Source of the DNA: Alphaproteobacteria bacterium MarineAlpha10_Bin2
GTDB taxonomy: Bacteria; Pseudomonadota; Alphaproteobacteria; UBA828
DNA length: 11,345 nucleotides
Assembly: GCA_002937555.1 (NCBI GenBank)
Contig: PTKB01000060.1
Span: 1 to 11,345, forward strand
Reading direction: 5' to 3'
The notes beneath the pieces were generated by a model that was given only the letters and a program-made list of their open reading frames with translations, was not told the DNA's origin and did no database searches. Below are positions 1 through 7,425 of the stretch, one piece after another. The position numbers and the translations under genes are program-made. Each line of letters starts with the position of its first letter. Position 1 is the stretch's first letter.

Positions 1-959
1 AATCCGACGCGCGGGTACAGCTCGCCCGGATGCCACTCAACCTTGGCGACGACCCGGCGCTTCCTGTCCCAAGAGCCTGCCTGATAGCTGAAGCTGGCAT
101 GGAAGCGCCGAACGTGGTTGGGCGGGCGCCCGACGGGACGCGCGAGCAGATGGGCGATACTTTCCTGAAGAACCGCGTTGGCCTTAAGACGGATCGCGTA
201 CTTGTAGCCTTCGGCTTCCAGGAACGCATAGAGGTCCGGTGCGGCAAAGGCCGCATCGCCTCGGAAGTATCGCCGCAGCTTTCGATCCCGATACCGGGTG
301 ACCACGGGTTCCAGAACGTCGCGCCAGCCATGAGCGCTATGGACATTGCCGGGGCGCAGCGCGCTCCGCTCAAGATCGCCAAACTGATTGAACACGAACA
401 GCGGGTGGTAGCAGGTGCAGCCGAAATGGCCGTTGTAGGCCGTACCCTCTTGCTCGCCATGGGTCGGGCTGACCGAGCTATCCATATCCAGCACGATCAA
501 CTTCGGCGGCTTTCGCTCATGAACCCGGTCGATCCAGATACCAGAGAGATTGGCCAGGGCGACAAGGTTGTCATCCGTGGCCAGCAGTTCTGTCTCGAAC
601 CGGCCCATCTGGCTGGTCGATGCGCCGCCACGCTCGATGGCCTTGTCGCCGACGATCCAGCGCATCGCGGGATCGCGCCCGAGCCGGTCGGCATCGTTGA
701 CATCCTCGTATCCGGCCAATCGGCCATAGACCGACTGTCGCAAGAGGCCGATCAGACCGTGCCAGCCGTTCTTGCCCGTTCTCATGTCAGCGATAAGGTC
801 ACCGGCCAGTGCAGTCAGGCCAAGGGCGTCATCGAGTTCCCGATAGGCGAGCAGACCGGCGTCGGAAGTGATCCGAGACCCATGAAACTCAAGCTTCAAG
901 CGGCGATCAAAAACAGGCCGTAAAGGCCGCCAATCCGAGTCACCCGTCAGGTTACGCAT
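1..959 (-). CDS. IS1380-family transposase, N-terminal 319 residues (cut by window edge)
   Basis: This is a DDE transposase that would cut and join the ends of its own insertion sequence. The minus-strand frame is open from an ATG at 957-959 to the left edge, so no stop codon is seen; the C-terminal part, with the final catalytic Glu, lies outside. Seen in the translation: an LDMDSSVSPTHGEQEG segment around residues 157-172 that carries the first catalytic Asp (probably D160), followed by AYNGHFGCTCYHPL, and a YFRGDAAFA segment with the second Asp at D235. These are hallmarks of the IS1380 family, whose members are usually about 430-470 residues, so roughly two thirds is present. An in-frame TAG lies just upstream of the ATG, and a GGAAGG ribosome site sits 8 bases before it, so the start is well fixed. 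No frameshift or stop is seen in the visible part. The 297-codon open frame on the opposite strand here is its shadow. Confidence 0.93.
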   Translation of the reverse strand, partial: MRNLTGDSDWRPLRPVFDRRLKLEFHGSRITSDAGLLAYRELDDALGLTALAGDLIADMRTGKNGWHGLIGLLRQSVYGRLAGYEDVNDADRLGRDPAMRWIVGDKAIERGGASTSQMGRFETELLATDDNLVALANLSGIWIDRVHERKPPKLIVLDMDSSVSPTHGEQEGTAYNGHFGCTCYHPLFVFNQFGDLERSALRPGNVHSAHGWRDVLEPVVTRYRDRKLRRYFRGDAAFAAPDLYAFLEAEGYKYAIRLKANAVLQESIAHLLARPVGRPPNHVRRFHASFSYQAGSWDRKRRVVAKVEWHPGELYPRVG

Positions 960-967
960 CCGAACCG

Positions 968-973
968 CCTTCC
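968..973 (-). promoter_or_regulatory. Ribosome binding site of the transposase
   Basis: On the minus strand GGAAGG is followed by 8 bases and then the ATG at 959. Together with the in-frame TAG further upstream it fixes this start. Confidence 0.6.
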
Positions 974-1074
974 GCCCGATCTAAGCCTCTAAGTCCTATA
1001 ACAGAATCAGACGAAACGGACATCAGATAGATGGGTCATCTGGGAAATGCGGGTTTAGTTTCTATTAAGCTCAG

Positions 1075-2676
1075 TTAACTCGTTTCACGAAATGCGCGCC
1101 AAAATACTATGCCGAGTGAAATAATGAGAACTATGATCATTGTCCAGTCGCCCAGCACCGCGTATGGCGTACGCCCTAGCGCCCTGGGCAACGGGCTGTG
1201 CAACACCCCTTCGGTACCGAGCGGAAGGCGCCCCAGGTAGCGGCCGAGCGGATCGACGACGGCGGAGATTCCCGTATTGGCGGCGCGCACCAGGGGCAGG
1301 CCCTCTTCAACCGCGCGTAATCGTGCCGCCTGTAAATGCTGATAGGGCCCGGCGGTGTTGCCGAACCAGCCGTCATTGGTGACGTTGAGCAGCCAACCGG
1401 GACGGCTCCCGTCCGACGTCACCCGGCCGGCAAATATCGCCTCGTAACAAATTAGCGGGCTGAACGGCGGCAGACCGGGAACCTGCAACGTTTGCGCGCC
1501 GGGTCCTGACGAGAAATCGATATTGCCGTGCGTGAGTTTGGCCGCACTCATGATGCTTCGAAGCGGCATGTACTCGCCGAACGGAACCAAATGATGCTTG
1601 TCGTAGGTGGCGCGCAGAGCGCCCGTGGCATCGATCGCATGGAGGCTGTTCCACAATCGGCGCGGGGCGGCGGAATCGCGGTCGCGGCGCAACGCGCCGG
1701 TGAACAGCAGGCCGCCCTCGGGCGCTGCCTCGGCGAGCCATGCCGCCAAGTTCGGGTCGTTGCTGACATCGTAAGGCACCGCCGTTTCCGGCCAGATGAC
1801 ATGGCTGACCGTGCCAGACGGCACGGCCAGGGTCATGCGCATATGCTTTTTCATCGCCGCCTGCCGCGCGTCGGCGCGCCATTTCAGTTCCTGAGGAATA
1901 TTGGCCTGGACGATCAGCAGTTTGATGCCCTCCAGTGCGGATGGATTCTGCACCGCGAGGCGCACCGTTCCGCCGATCCATATCGCCGCCAGAACGGCAA
2001 TCATCAAGGCGGGCACGCGCCAGTGTTTCACCATCGTGGCGTCAACGCGCTGCTCGGTGACAAGCGCCGGCGCCGCCGCCGCGAGAATGGTGACGAAGCT
2101 GAGGCCGTACACGCCGGTGACGGCTACCATTTGAATCATGCCCTCGGATACCGTCCAAGAGGTGCCGATGAGATTCATCGGAAAGCCGCTCAGAATATGG
2201 CCGCGCAGCCATTCGGCGGCGGTCCAGGCGACGGCGAAAACGACCACGCGCGAAAAGCCGGTGCGCTTGCTGGTGAATACCAAAACTGCGGCGAGTGCCG
2301 GGAACAGCGCCAATCCGGCGCTGAGGCCGATCACCGCCGGCACGGCCAGCCAGGCGAACTTGTCCGGATCGGTGAGCAACGCCGCACCAACCCAATAACA
2401 GGCGGCAAGAAAATGCCCGAACCCGAACCACCAGCCCGACAAAGCGGCCCGCCTCGGCGAGGGCGCCGCCGCGATCAGCCACAGCAAGCCGGTGAAGGCC
2501 GGCACCAGGAGCGGTAGCGCATGGGCCGGCGGCAGGGCGCCGGCCGCGGCAACGCCTAAACAAAAACCGAGAAGCGAGCGCTGCCAGTCGCTGAGCGCCG
2601 CGACACGGTCGGCCAGCGCCACCATGATTCCGTTGCCGCCCCGAGAAACCGCGCCGGCGCTGCGCCTCGAAATCAC
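1075..2676 (-). CDS. lnt: Apolipoprotein N-acyltransferase
   Basis: Lnt is an inner-membrane enzyme that adds the third acyl chain, taken from phospholipid, to the N-terminal Cys of diacylated lipoproteins, the last step of lipoprotein maturation. The protein has 533 residues, close to the family norm. Residues about 32-240 hold several hydrophobic membrane segments, and a last one lies at about 510-526. Between them sits the periplasmic nitrilase-like domain with the expected Glu-Lys-Cys triad: E297 in VIWPETAVPYD, K360 in YDKHHLVPFGEY and C410 in PLICYEAIF, plus NDGWFG at 434-439. The start used is a GTG that shares four bases (GTGA) with the corC stop. An ATG at 2625 (516 residues, beginning MVALADRV) is nearly as likely, since neither has a strong ribosome site. 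It is the last gene of the cluster; an insertion sequence follows almost directly. Confidence 0.96.
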   Translation of the reverse strand: MISRRSAGAVSRGGNGIMVALADRVAALSDWQRSLLGFCLGVAAAGALPPAHALPLLVPAFTGLLWLIAAAPSPRRAALSGWWFGFGHFLAACYWVGAALLTDPDKFAWLAVPAVIGLSAGLALFPALAAVLVFTSKRTGFSRVVVFAVAWTAAEWLRGHILSGFPMNLIGTSWTVSEGMIQMVAVTGVYGLSFVTILAAAAPALVTEQRVDATMVKHWRVPALMIAVLAAIWIGGTVRLAVQNPSALEGIKLLIVQANIPQELKWRADARQAAMKKHMRMTLAVPSGTVSHVIWPETAVPYDVSNDPNLAAWLAEAAPEGGLLFTGALRRDRDSAAPRRLWNSLHAIDATGALRATYDKHHLVPFGEYMPLRSIMSAAKLTHGNIDFSSGPGAQTLQVPGLPPFSPLICYEAIFAGRVTSDGSRPGWLLNVTNDGWFGNTAGPYQHLQAARLRAVEEGLPLVRAANTGISAVVDPLGRYLGRLPLGTEGVLHSPLPRALGRTPYAVLGDWTMIIVLIISLGIVFWRAFRETS

Positions 2677-3602
2677 GTCTGGTCGGTCTCGCCCGGCGCG
2701 GTCGCCGTGCTCACCCGCACTCGCTTAACCCGCCTCGGATCGGCATCGACGACTTCGAAGATAAGCCCTGAAGAATGGCTCAGGCGGTCGAGCCGTACCG
2801 GCACCCGGCCGGCCAGGCGCGACACCAGTCCGCCCACCGTATCGATATCTTCATCGAGTTGGGCATCTCTGAGAGTCACGCCAAAATGGGATTCCAGCGC
2901 CTCGATTTCGGTGCGCGCATCGGCTTCGACGACGCCGTCTGGAGAGATGTTGAGCGTCGGACTCGGCGTGACGTCGTGCTCATCTTCTATTTCGCCGACG
3001 ATCTCTTCGACCAGGTCCTCGATCGTCACCAGGCCGTCGGTGCCGCCATACTCATCGACGATGATCGCCATGTGCAGCCGGCTGGTGCGCATCTTGGCCA
3101 AGAGATCGACCACCGGCATGGATTGCGGGATGAACAGCACTGGCCGCACGATATGCGGCAATTGAAATTTCTTTGTGCCCTGCCAAAACGAAATGACGTC
3201 GCGGATATGCACCATACCGACGACTTCATCCAGCGTGTCGCGGTAGACCGGCATGCGGGAGTGTCCGCTCTCGCGAATCGTCTCGACGATATCCTCCAGC
3301 GACGCGCTCTCCTCCACGGCAACGATATCCGGCCTCGGCACCATTGCGTCTTCGGCGTTCAGGCGGCCGAAGCGCAACAGGTTCATCAAGAGATCGCGTT
3401 CTTCCGGCGTAATCTGCTCGGAGATATCCTCTTCTTCCTCGATCAGTTCTTCGAGCGATTCCTGCCATGTGGCGTCGCCGTTGCGCGCGAATGCCTTAAC
3501 CAGCCAGCCGCTGACGGAACGTACGAATGAAGGTTCGGGGCGGCTCTCTCCGCTCGGCGAAGCCGCCTCGTTTCTAGATGGAGGTTTGTCGCTATCCGTC
3601 AT
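2673..3602 (-). CDS. corC: CorC/HlyC-family CBS-domain protein
   Basis: The protein has 309 residues and no membrane segment, like E. coli CorC (YbeX), and unlike the larger relatives that carry an N-terminal DUF21 membrane domain. Order of parts: a polar N-terminus with an acidic stretch (about 49-61, EELIEEEEDISEQ); a CBS pair at about 85-205, with MVPRPDIVAV opening the first domain and DEYGGTDGLVTIEDLVEEIVGEI closing the second; and a CorC_HlyC/transporter-associated domain at about 225-298. CBS pairs bind adenine nucleotides. CorC was named for a link to Mg2+/Co2+ efflux, but its standing neighbourship with ybeY, phoH and lnt has also suggested a role in ribosome or membrane physiology, so the exact function is unsettled. 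The ATG lies 11 bases inside the end of ybeY and the stop overlaps the lnt start, which fits translational coupling. Names such as haemolysin given to this family are historical. Confidence 0.92.
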   Translation of the reverse strand: MTDSDKPPSRNEAASPSGESRPEPSFVRSVSGWLVKAFARNGDATWQESLEELIEEEEDISEQITPEERDLLMNLLRFGRLNAEDAMVPRPDIVAVEESASLEDIVETIRESGHSRMPVYRDTLDEVVGMVHIRDVISFWQGTKKFQLPHIVRPVLFIPQSMPVVDLLAKMRTSRLHMAIIVDEYGGTDGLVTIEDLVEEIVGEIEDEHDVTPSPTLNISPDGVVEADARTEIEALESHFGVTLRDAQLDEDIDTVGGLVSRLAGRVPVRLDRLSHSSGLIFEVVDADPRRVKRVRVSTATAPGETDQT

Positions 3603-4101
3603 CGCTTTTCACTGCGCTCTCAGGCACGTAGGGATTGGAAATTCCGATCCCCGCCAGCGCCCGAATCTCAAGTTCTTCCATTGTCTTGGCGTCCCGTGCA
3701 TTGCCGTGATCATAGCCCAACAGATGCAACACGCCATGTATCACCAGATGGCTTAAATGTTCGCCCAGGCTCAGGCCCGAATTATTCGCTTCGTCAGCGG
3801 TTCTTTCCAGGGAAATCACCACATCGCCCAAGGCGTCACTTTCGAACGGCGGCGGCTTGCTATCCGCATAGGCAAAGGCGAGCACATTGGTGGCTTTGTC
3901 GATGCCGCGATAATCCGCGTTCAAGCTGCGCAGCAACGCATCGTCCGCCAGCACCACGGCCAGTTCGTTGGCGTTTGGCGCGGCTGTCGAGGCCAGCGCC
4001 GCCAGGGCGGCTTTCCGCGTCACGCGGCGCGCATCAGGAAGCGCGGTCCGCCATGCTGAGTGGCGTATCGTTATCCCGATCTCCATTTCCGTCTTTGCCA
4101 T
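3592..4101 (-). CDS. ybeY: Endoribonuclease YbeY, rRNA maturation factor
   Basis: YbeY is a zinc-dependent single-strand endoribonuclease that acts in 16S rRNA 3'-end processing and ribosome quality control. The UPF0054 signature is complete: HGVLHLLGYDH, with the zinc-binding histidines at 122, 126 and 132 counting from the chosen start. Upstream of it are NADYRGIDKATNVLAF (about 61-76, with the conserved Arg65) and LGDVVIS (91-97). With the ATG at 4101 the protein has 169 residues; an ATG at 4086 (164 residues, beginning MEIGITIRH) fits the family N-terminus equally well. A longer frame to 4170 is possible but adds residues not expected in the family. Either chosen start lies 53-68 bases inside the 3' end of the upstream HD-protein gene, an unusually long overlap for this cluster. 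No strong ribosome site is seen, so coupling to the upstream gene is likely. Confidence 0.93.
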   Translation of the reverse strand: MAKTEMEIGITIRHSAWRTALPDARRVTRKAALAALASTAAPNANELAVVLADDALLRSLNADYRGIDKATNVLAFAYADSKPPPFESDALGDVVISLERTADEANNSGLSLGEHLSHLVIHGVLHLLGYDHGNARDAKTMEELEIRALAGIGISNPYVPESAVKSDDG

Positions 4102-6391
4102 GTTGTTCTTGGTCGGCTGCGTCCCGGCGCACATTGCTTGCCGGATATTCGATGCGGCTGTGATAGACACCCATCACCAGAACCCGGGCGAACGCGTCTT
4201 CGATACGGCTGAGGTCGGCAATGGTAAGCGCGCAATCCGCCAGTTGTCCGTCGGCCATTTTCTCGGCGATGATTTTGCCCACCCGTTCCTTGAGCTCCGC
4301 CGGGCTCGGATTTTTCAGGGCGCGAGTCGCGGCTTCCACCGAATCGCCCATCATCAGGATGCCGGATTCGCGCGTCTGCGGCCTGGGTCCGGGATATCTG
4401 TAATCCGCTTCATTGACCGGGCGTCCCGTGTCTCTGGCGTTATCCACGGCGCGTTGGTGGAACACCCGCAACAGGGTGGTGCCTTGATGCTGCGTCACCG
4501 CTTCGATGACCGGGCGACCCAGGCGGTGCGCCCGGGCAAGCTCGATGCCTTCGGTGATATGGGCAAAAATGATGCGCGCCGACAGTTCCGGCGGCAAGCC
4601 GTCATGGATGTTCCCTTCGCGCTGATTTTCGGCGTAATAAACCGGCCGCACCGATTTGCCGATATCGTGATAAAGCGCCATGACACGGCATTTCAGCGCA
4701 TTGGCCCCGATCGCCTCGGCCGCCGCTTCCGAGAGATTGGCGATCATCACCGAATGGTGGTAGGTGCCGGGCGATTTCAAGGCCAGCGCCTTCAACAGCG
4801 GATGATCGCCGGTGGCCAGTTCCATCAGGCGCATATCGGTAATTTCGTCGAACACGAACTCGAAGAACGGCAGCAGAACCATGGCGAACGCCGCCACCAA
4901 CCCGCCCGAAACCAGCGCGAAGCCGAGGACGATGGGAATTTCGGCATAGGCCGTGCCGCCGCCGAGGATCAGCACCAGGGGAACCGTCGCCGCCTGGACG
5001 GCGGCCACCGCGGCGCCGACCATAAGCAAGTCTTTGCGGTGGCGGCAACGCCTGGCGCCGATGCCGGCCACCAGCACGCCGATCAAATAATAAGCGGCCA
5101 GCCAGATGCCGCCGTCGGCGTGATAGGTCACCAGGAGCGCAAGCGTGACGCCGACCATTAGGCTCACTCGGGCATTGACGAATATCGACACGATCACCGC
5201 CGCGAGCGCGACCGGACTGAGAAACGCGGCGGCCGGAAGGTCGATGCCTATGCCTTCGGCGATACCGCGTCCGGCATAAAGCGCGCCGATGCTAATCAGC
5301 CCGGTGATGGTGATCGAGGCGATGGTGATGTAGCCGGTTTTGCGGCTGAAGTAGAGCGGCTGCCGGCCGGAGCGGAAAAAGAACGCGCCCAACCCCACCA
5401 GGCCGGCGAGAAAAACGGCGAAGGCCAAGCTATTGACCCACCGCAGTCCGCCCTTGCGGGCTTCGTTCAGCGCCAACAAGCGCGATTGCGCACGCTGCGT
5501 AACTCGGTCGCCTTCGCGCACAATAACTTCGCCGCGGCCGATATGAATGGTCGCTTCCTCGACGGCGGCGAGCGCCGCCTCGCGGGCGCTCTCGGTGGCG
5601 GCGGCGTTGAATGTGACGTTCTGCTCGGTCAGCGCCAGCGCGCTTTCCAGGATCCAGGTCCTCAGACTCCGCGCCGAGCCGAACGGCGCCTCGCCCGCTT
5701 TCGCCCGCATCATGCGCCACGCCCCGGCGACATCGATGATGGCGTCGAAATGGAACAGCTTGGCGCCTTCCTCGGTCCCGGCGCGGCGGAGCTCGATCGC
5801 GCCGCTTTCCGGCAACATGGCGCGGTCCTCCATCACCATGCGCTCGCCCGGCAGCGCCAGGAAGAACGCCAATGCAGCGCCAGCATCTTCGATCGCCGGC
5901 AGCCCTTCCAGCAATTCGAACACGCCGGCATTCACCGGCAAGCCCAACTCGGCTTCGAAGGCGGCGAGCCGTTCGTTTATCGGCATATCCGTTTGCGCCC
6001 GGCGCGCCTTCACATTTTCGATTGCCAGAACCACATTGTTGCGCCGCTCAAAGATAATGTCGGGGTCGTAGTCGAAGCGCGGTTGCACTGCCGAACCCGC
6101 CTGAGCGCGGCGCAAGGCGGTTTCTTCCGCATCCGCGACTTCGAGGCTGCGGTCGGCCCGAATGGTGTCCTCGGCAACGGCGCCCAAGGCCGGGATCGGC
6201 ATGTCGGACGAGCCGAACGGCGCGAACAGGGCGGTCATCGCGATCACGAACAGAACCAGCAAGGGCCAATCCAGCAGCGGCCGGGCGATATTCCAGCGCT
6301 CCTCCGCCAAGGCGCGGATGGCGGAAGTCGACAACAAGGTGCGTTCGGCGTTGAGGCTGCGCTCGAAGAGTGTCTCGGAATTATCCGTCAC
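4034..6391 (-). CDS. PgpH-like 7TM receptor/HD-domain phosphohydrolase
   Basis: The protein has 785 residues and the domain order of the 7TMR-HD family: a first membrane helix at about 41-58; a large extracytoplasmic domain (7TMR-HDED type) at about 60-318; a block of about seven hydrophobic helices between 320 and 512; and a cytoplasmic HD domain at about 525-745. HD-site residues seen are the YHHS histidines (545-546), H575-D576 in LYHDIGK, H611 in HITEG, H635 in TQHQGT and D683. The Firmicute relatives PgpH of Listeria and YqfF of Bacillus hydrolyse cyclic di-AMP to pApA; that activity here is only inferred. The last 35 or so residues are hydrophilic and charged, lie outside the HD fold, and are coded where the gene overlaps ybeY. 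The GTG start shares GTGA with the phoH stop and has a GGGGAG ribosome site 8 bases upstream. Its place between phoH and ybeY matches the Bacillus order. Confidence 0.9.
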   Translation of the reverse strand: MTDNSETLFERSLNAERTLLSTSAIRALAEERWNIARPLLDWPLLVLFVIAMTALFAPFGSSDMPIPALGAVAEDTIRADRSLEVADAEETALRRAQAGSAVQPRFDYDPDIIFERRNNVVLAIENVKARRAQTDMPINERLAAFEAELGLPVNAGVFELLEGLPAIEDAGAALAFFLALPGERMVMEDRAMLPESGAIELRRAGTEEGAKLFHFDAIIDVAGAWRMMRAKAGEAPFGSARSLRTWILESALALTEQNVTFNAAATESAREAALAAVEEATIHIGRGEVIVREGDRVTQRAQSRLLALNEARKGGLRWVNSLAFAVFLAGLVGLGAFFFRSGRQPLYFSRKTGYITIASITITGLISIGALYAGRGIAEGIGIDLPAAAFLSPVALAAVIVSIFVNARVSLMVGVTLALLVTYHADGGIWLAAYYLIGVLVAGIGARRCRHRKDLLMVGAAVAAVQAATVPLVLILGGGTAYAEIPIVLGFALVSGGLVAAFAMVLLPFFEFVFDEITDMRLMELATGDHPLLKALALKSPGTYHHSVMIANLSEAAAEAIGANALKCRVMALYHDIGKSVRPVYYAENQREGNIHDGLPPELSARIIFAHITEGIELARAHRLGRPVIEAVTQHQGTTLLRVFHQRAVDNARDTGRPVNEADYRYPGPRPQTRESGILMMGDSVEAATRALKNPSPAELKERVGKIIAEKMADGQLADCALTIADLSRIEDAFARVLVMGVYHSRIEYPASNVRRDAADQEQHGKDGNGDRDNDTPLSMADRAS

Positions 6392-7425
6392 GTTTTCTTC
6401 TCCCCGCCGCGTGCCGCTTGCACGTCTTTCTCGCGCTTTTCGTAGGCGCGCACGATGCGCGTGACCAGGGGATTGCGCACCACATCGTCATTGGTAAAGT
6501 GGACGAAGGCGGCGCCTTTCATATTCTGCAGCGTCTCGACCGCTTCAGCGAGGCCGGACCGCGCGCCGATCGGCAAATCGATCTGCGACAGATCGCCGGT
6601 GACCACCATGCGGGAATTTTCACCGAGGCGGGTGAGGAACATTTTCATTTGCACCGGCGTCGTGTTTTGCGCCTCGTCGAGAATGACGATGGCGTTGGCA
6701 AGCGTGCGCCCGCGCATGAACGCGAGCGGCGCAATCTCGATCTCGCCCGATTCGAGGCGCTTCAACACCGTGTCGGTCGGCAACATATCGTTGAGCGCGT
6801 CGTAAAGCGGACGCAAGTAAGGGTCGACTTTTTCCTTGATGTCGCCGGGCAGGAAACCGAGGCGCTCGCCGGCTTCGACTGCAGGGCGGGACAATATGAT
6901 GCGGTCGACTTGGCCCGACAGATACATCGAAACCGCGACGGCGACGGCGATATAGGTCTTTCCGGTTCCCGCCGGGCCGAGGCCGAAGACCAGCTCGTGC
7001 GCGCGCATCGCCTCTATATAGGCGGCCTGGCGCAGTGAGCGCGCTGCCACCGGCTGCTTGGGCGTTTGAATGGGCTCGATCCGCGCGCGCGGCGCAGCGT
7101 CACCGCCGTCGTCCGCGCCGCGCGTGCCGGCCATTCTAATCACGCCGTCGACTGCGCTGCTGTTCACCGTCTGGCCCAGTTTGAGCTTGTCGTAGAGTTC
7201 GTTCAGCACCGCCTTGGCCACGCCGACCGGCTCGGTGGGGCCGGATATCTCGAGCTCGTTGCCGCGCGAGCCGATCATCACGCCGAGAGCATTTTCGATT
7301 TGCGCGATATGGCGGTCATGTTCGCCGAACAGCATCGCTAGCAACGTGTTGTCATCGAAACGCATATGCGTCTGCGCGCTGGGCGCGCCGGATTCGCCCG
7401 AATCCCTGACCGGAAGCTGGCTCAA
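6388..7425 (-). CDS. phoH: PhoH-family P-loop ATPase (PhoL/YbeZ type)
   Basis: This is a 345-residue cytoplasmic P-loop ATPase of the PhoH/YbeZ group. Family members bind ATP and are thought to act in RNA metabolism together with YbeY; the precise reaction is not settled. Residues about 22-85 form the small N-terminal KH-like domain typical of this subgroup (LGVMIGSRGNELEISG). A linker rich in small residues follows to about 128. The ATPase domain runs from about 129 to 330, with Walker A at 149-156 (GPAGTGKT), Walker B at 246-251 (IVILDE, followed by AQNTT) and VVTGDLSQIDLP at 274-285. The start is a TTG that shares TTGA with the miaB stop; a GAGGGG ribosome site lies 8 bases upstream. The alternative ATG at 7365 has no ribosome site and would remove 20 residues. 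The stop overlaps the GTG of the next gene. Confidence 0.95.
   Translation of the reverse strand: MSQLPVRDSGESGAPSAQTHMRFDDNTLLAMLFGEHDRHIAQIENALGVMIGSRGNELEISGPTEPVGVAKAVLNELYDKLKLGQTVNSSAVDGVIRMAGTRGADDGGDAAPRARIEPIQTPKQPVAARSLRQAAYIEAMRAHELVFGLGPAGTGKTYIAVAVAVSMYLSGQVDRIILSRPAVEAGERLGFLPGDIKEKVDPYLRPLYDALNDMLPTDTVLKRLESGEIEIAPLAFMRGRTLANAIVILDEAQNTTPVQMKMFLTRLGENSRMVVTGDLSQIDLPIGARSGLAEAVETLQNMKGAAFVHFTNDDVVRNPLVTRIVRAYEKREKDVQAARGGEKKT
6400..6405 (-). promoter_or_regulatory. Ribosome binding site fixing the GTG start of the HD-domain gene
   Basis: GGGGAG on the minus strand, 8 bases before the GTG at 6391 and inside the end of phoH. No in-frame ATG occurs until codon 52, inside the first membrane helix, so this site decides the start. 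Confidence 0.6.

Larger units (their letters stand above)
1..1052 (-). mobile_element. IS1380-family insertion sequence, one end (partial)
   Basis: The element is inferred from the transposase gene plus its upstream leader. The element end upstream of the transposase must lie between the transposase start (959) and the lnt stop codon (1075). I place it near 1052, before a CCCGCATTTCCCAGATGACC stretch on the minus strand that looks like a terminal repeat, but the other end is outside the window, so neither the inverted repeat nor the target duplication can be confirmed. A small inverted repeat, AGATG-GGT-CATCT, lies at 1029-1041 inside this leader. The transposase points away from lnt, in the same direction as the host genes, so read-through from the lnt operon could enter the element. 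Confidence 0.7.

Noticed and set aside
30..923. A 297-codon plus-strand open frame
   Set aside because: It is antisense to the IS1380-family transposase, whose minus-strand translation shows clear family motifs; the plus-strand product has no recognisable domain.
975..1020. A transposase promoter in the IS leader
   Set aside because: A TATAGG-like block is present near 1000, but no acceptable -35 hexamer lies at the right distance, so it was not annotated.
4102..4170. A longer ybeY N-terminus starting at 4170
   Set aside because: The extra residues do not look like the YbeY family and would deepen the overlap with the HD gene to 137 bases without a ribosome site.
3968..5161. A 397-codon plus-strand open frame, with similar long ones at 1528-2517, 5486-6445 and 7515-8480
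   Set aside because: All run opposite to well-supported genes (the HD protein, lnt, miaB). Their products are rich in Arg, His, Gln and Gly without domains, as expected for antisense shadows in high-GC DNA.
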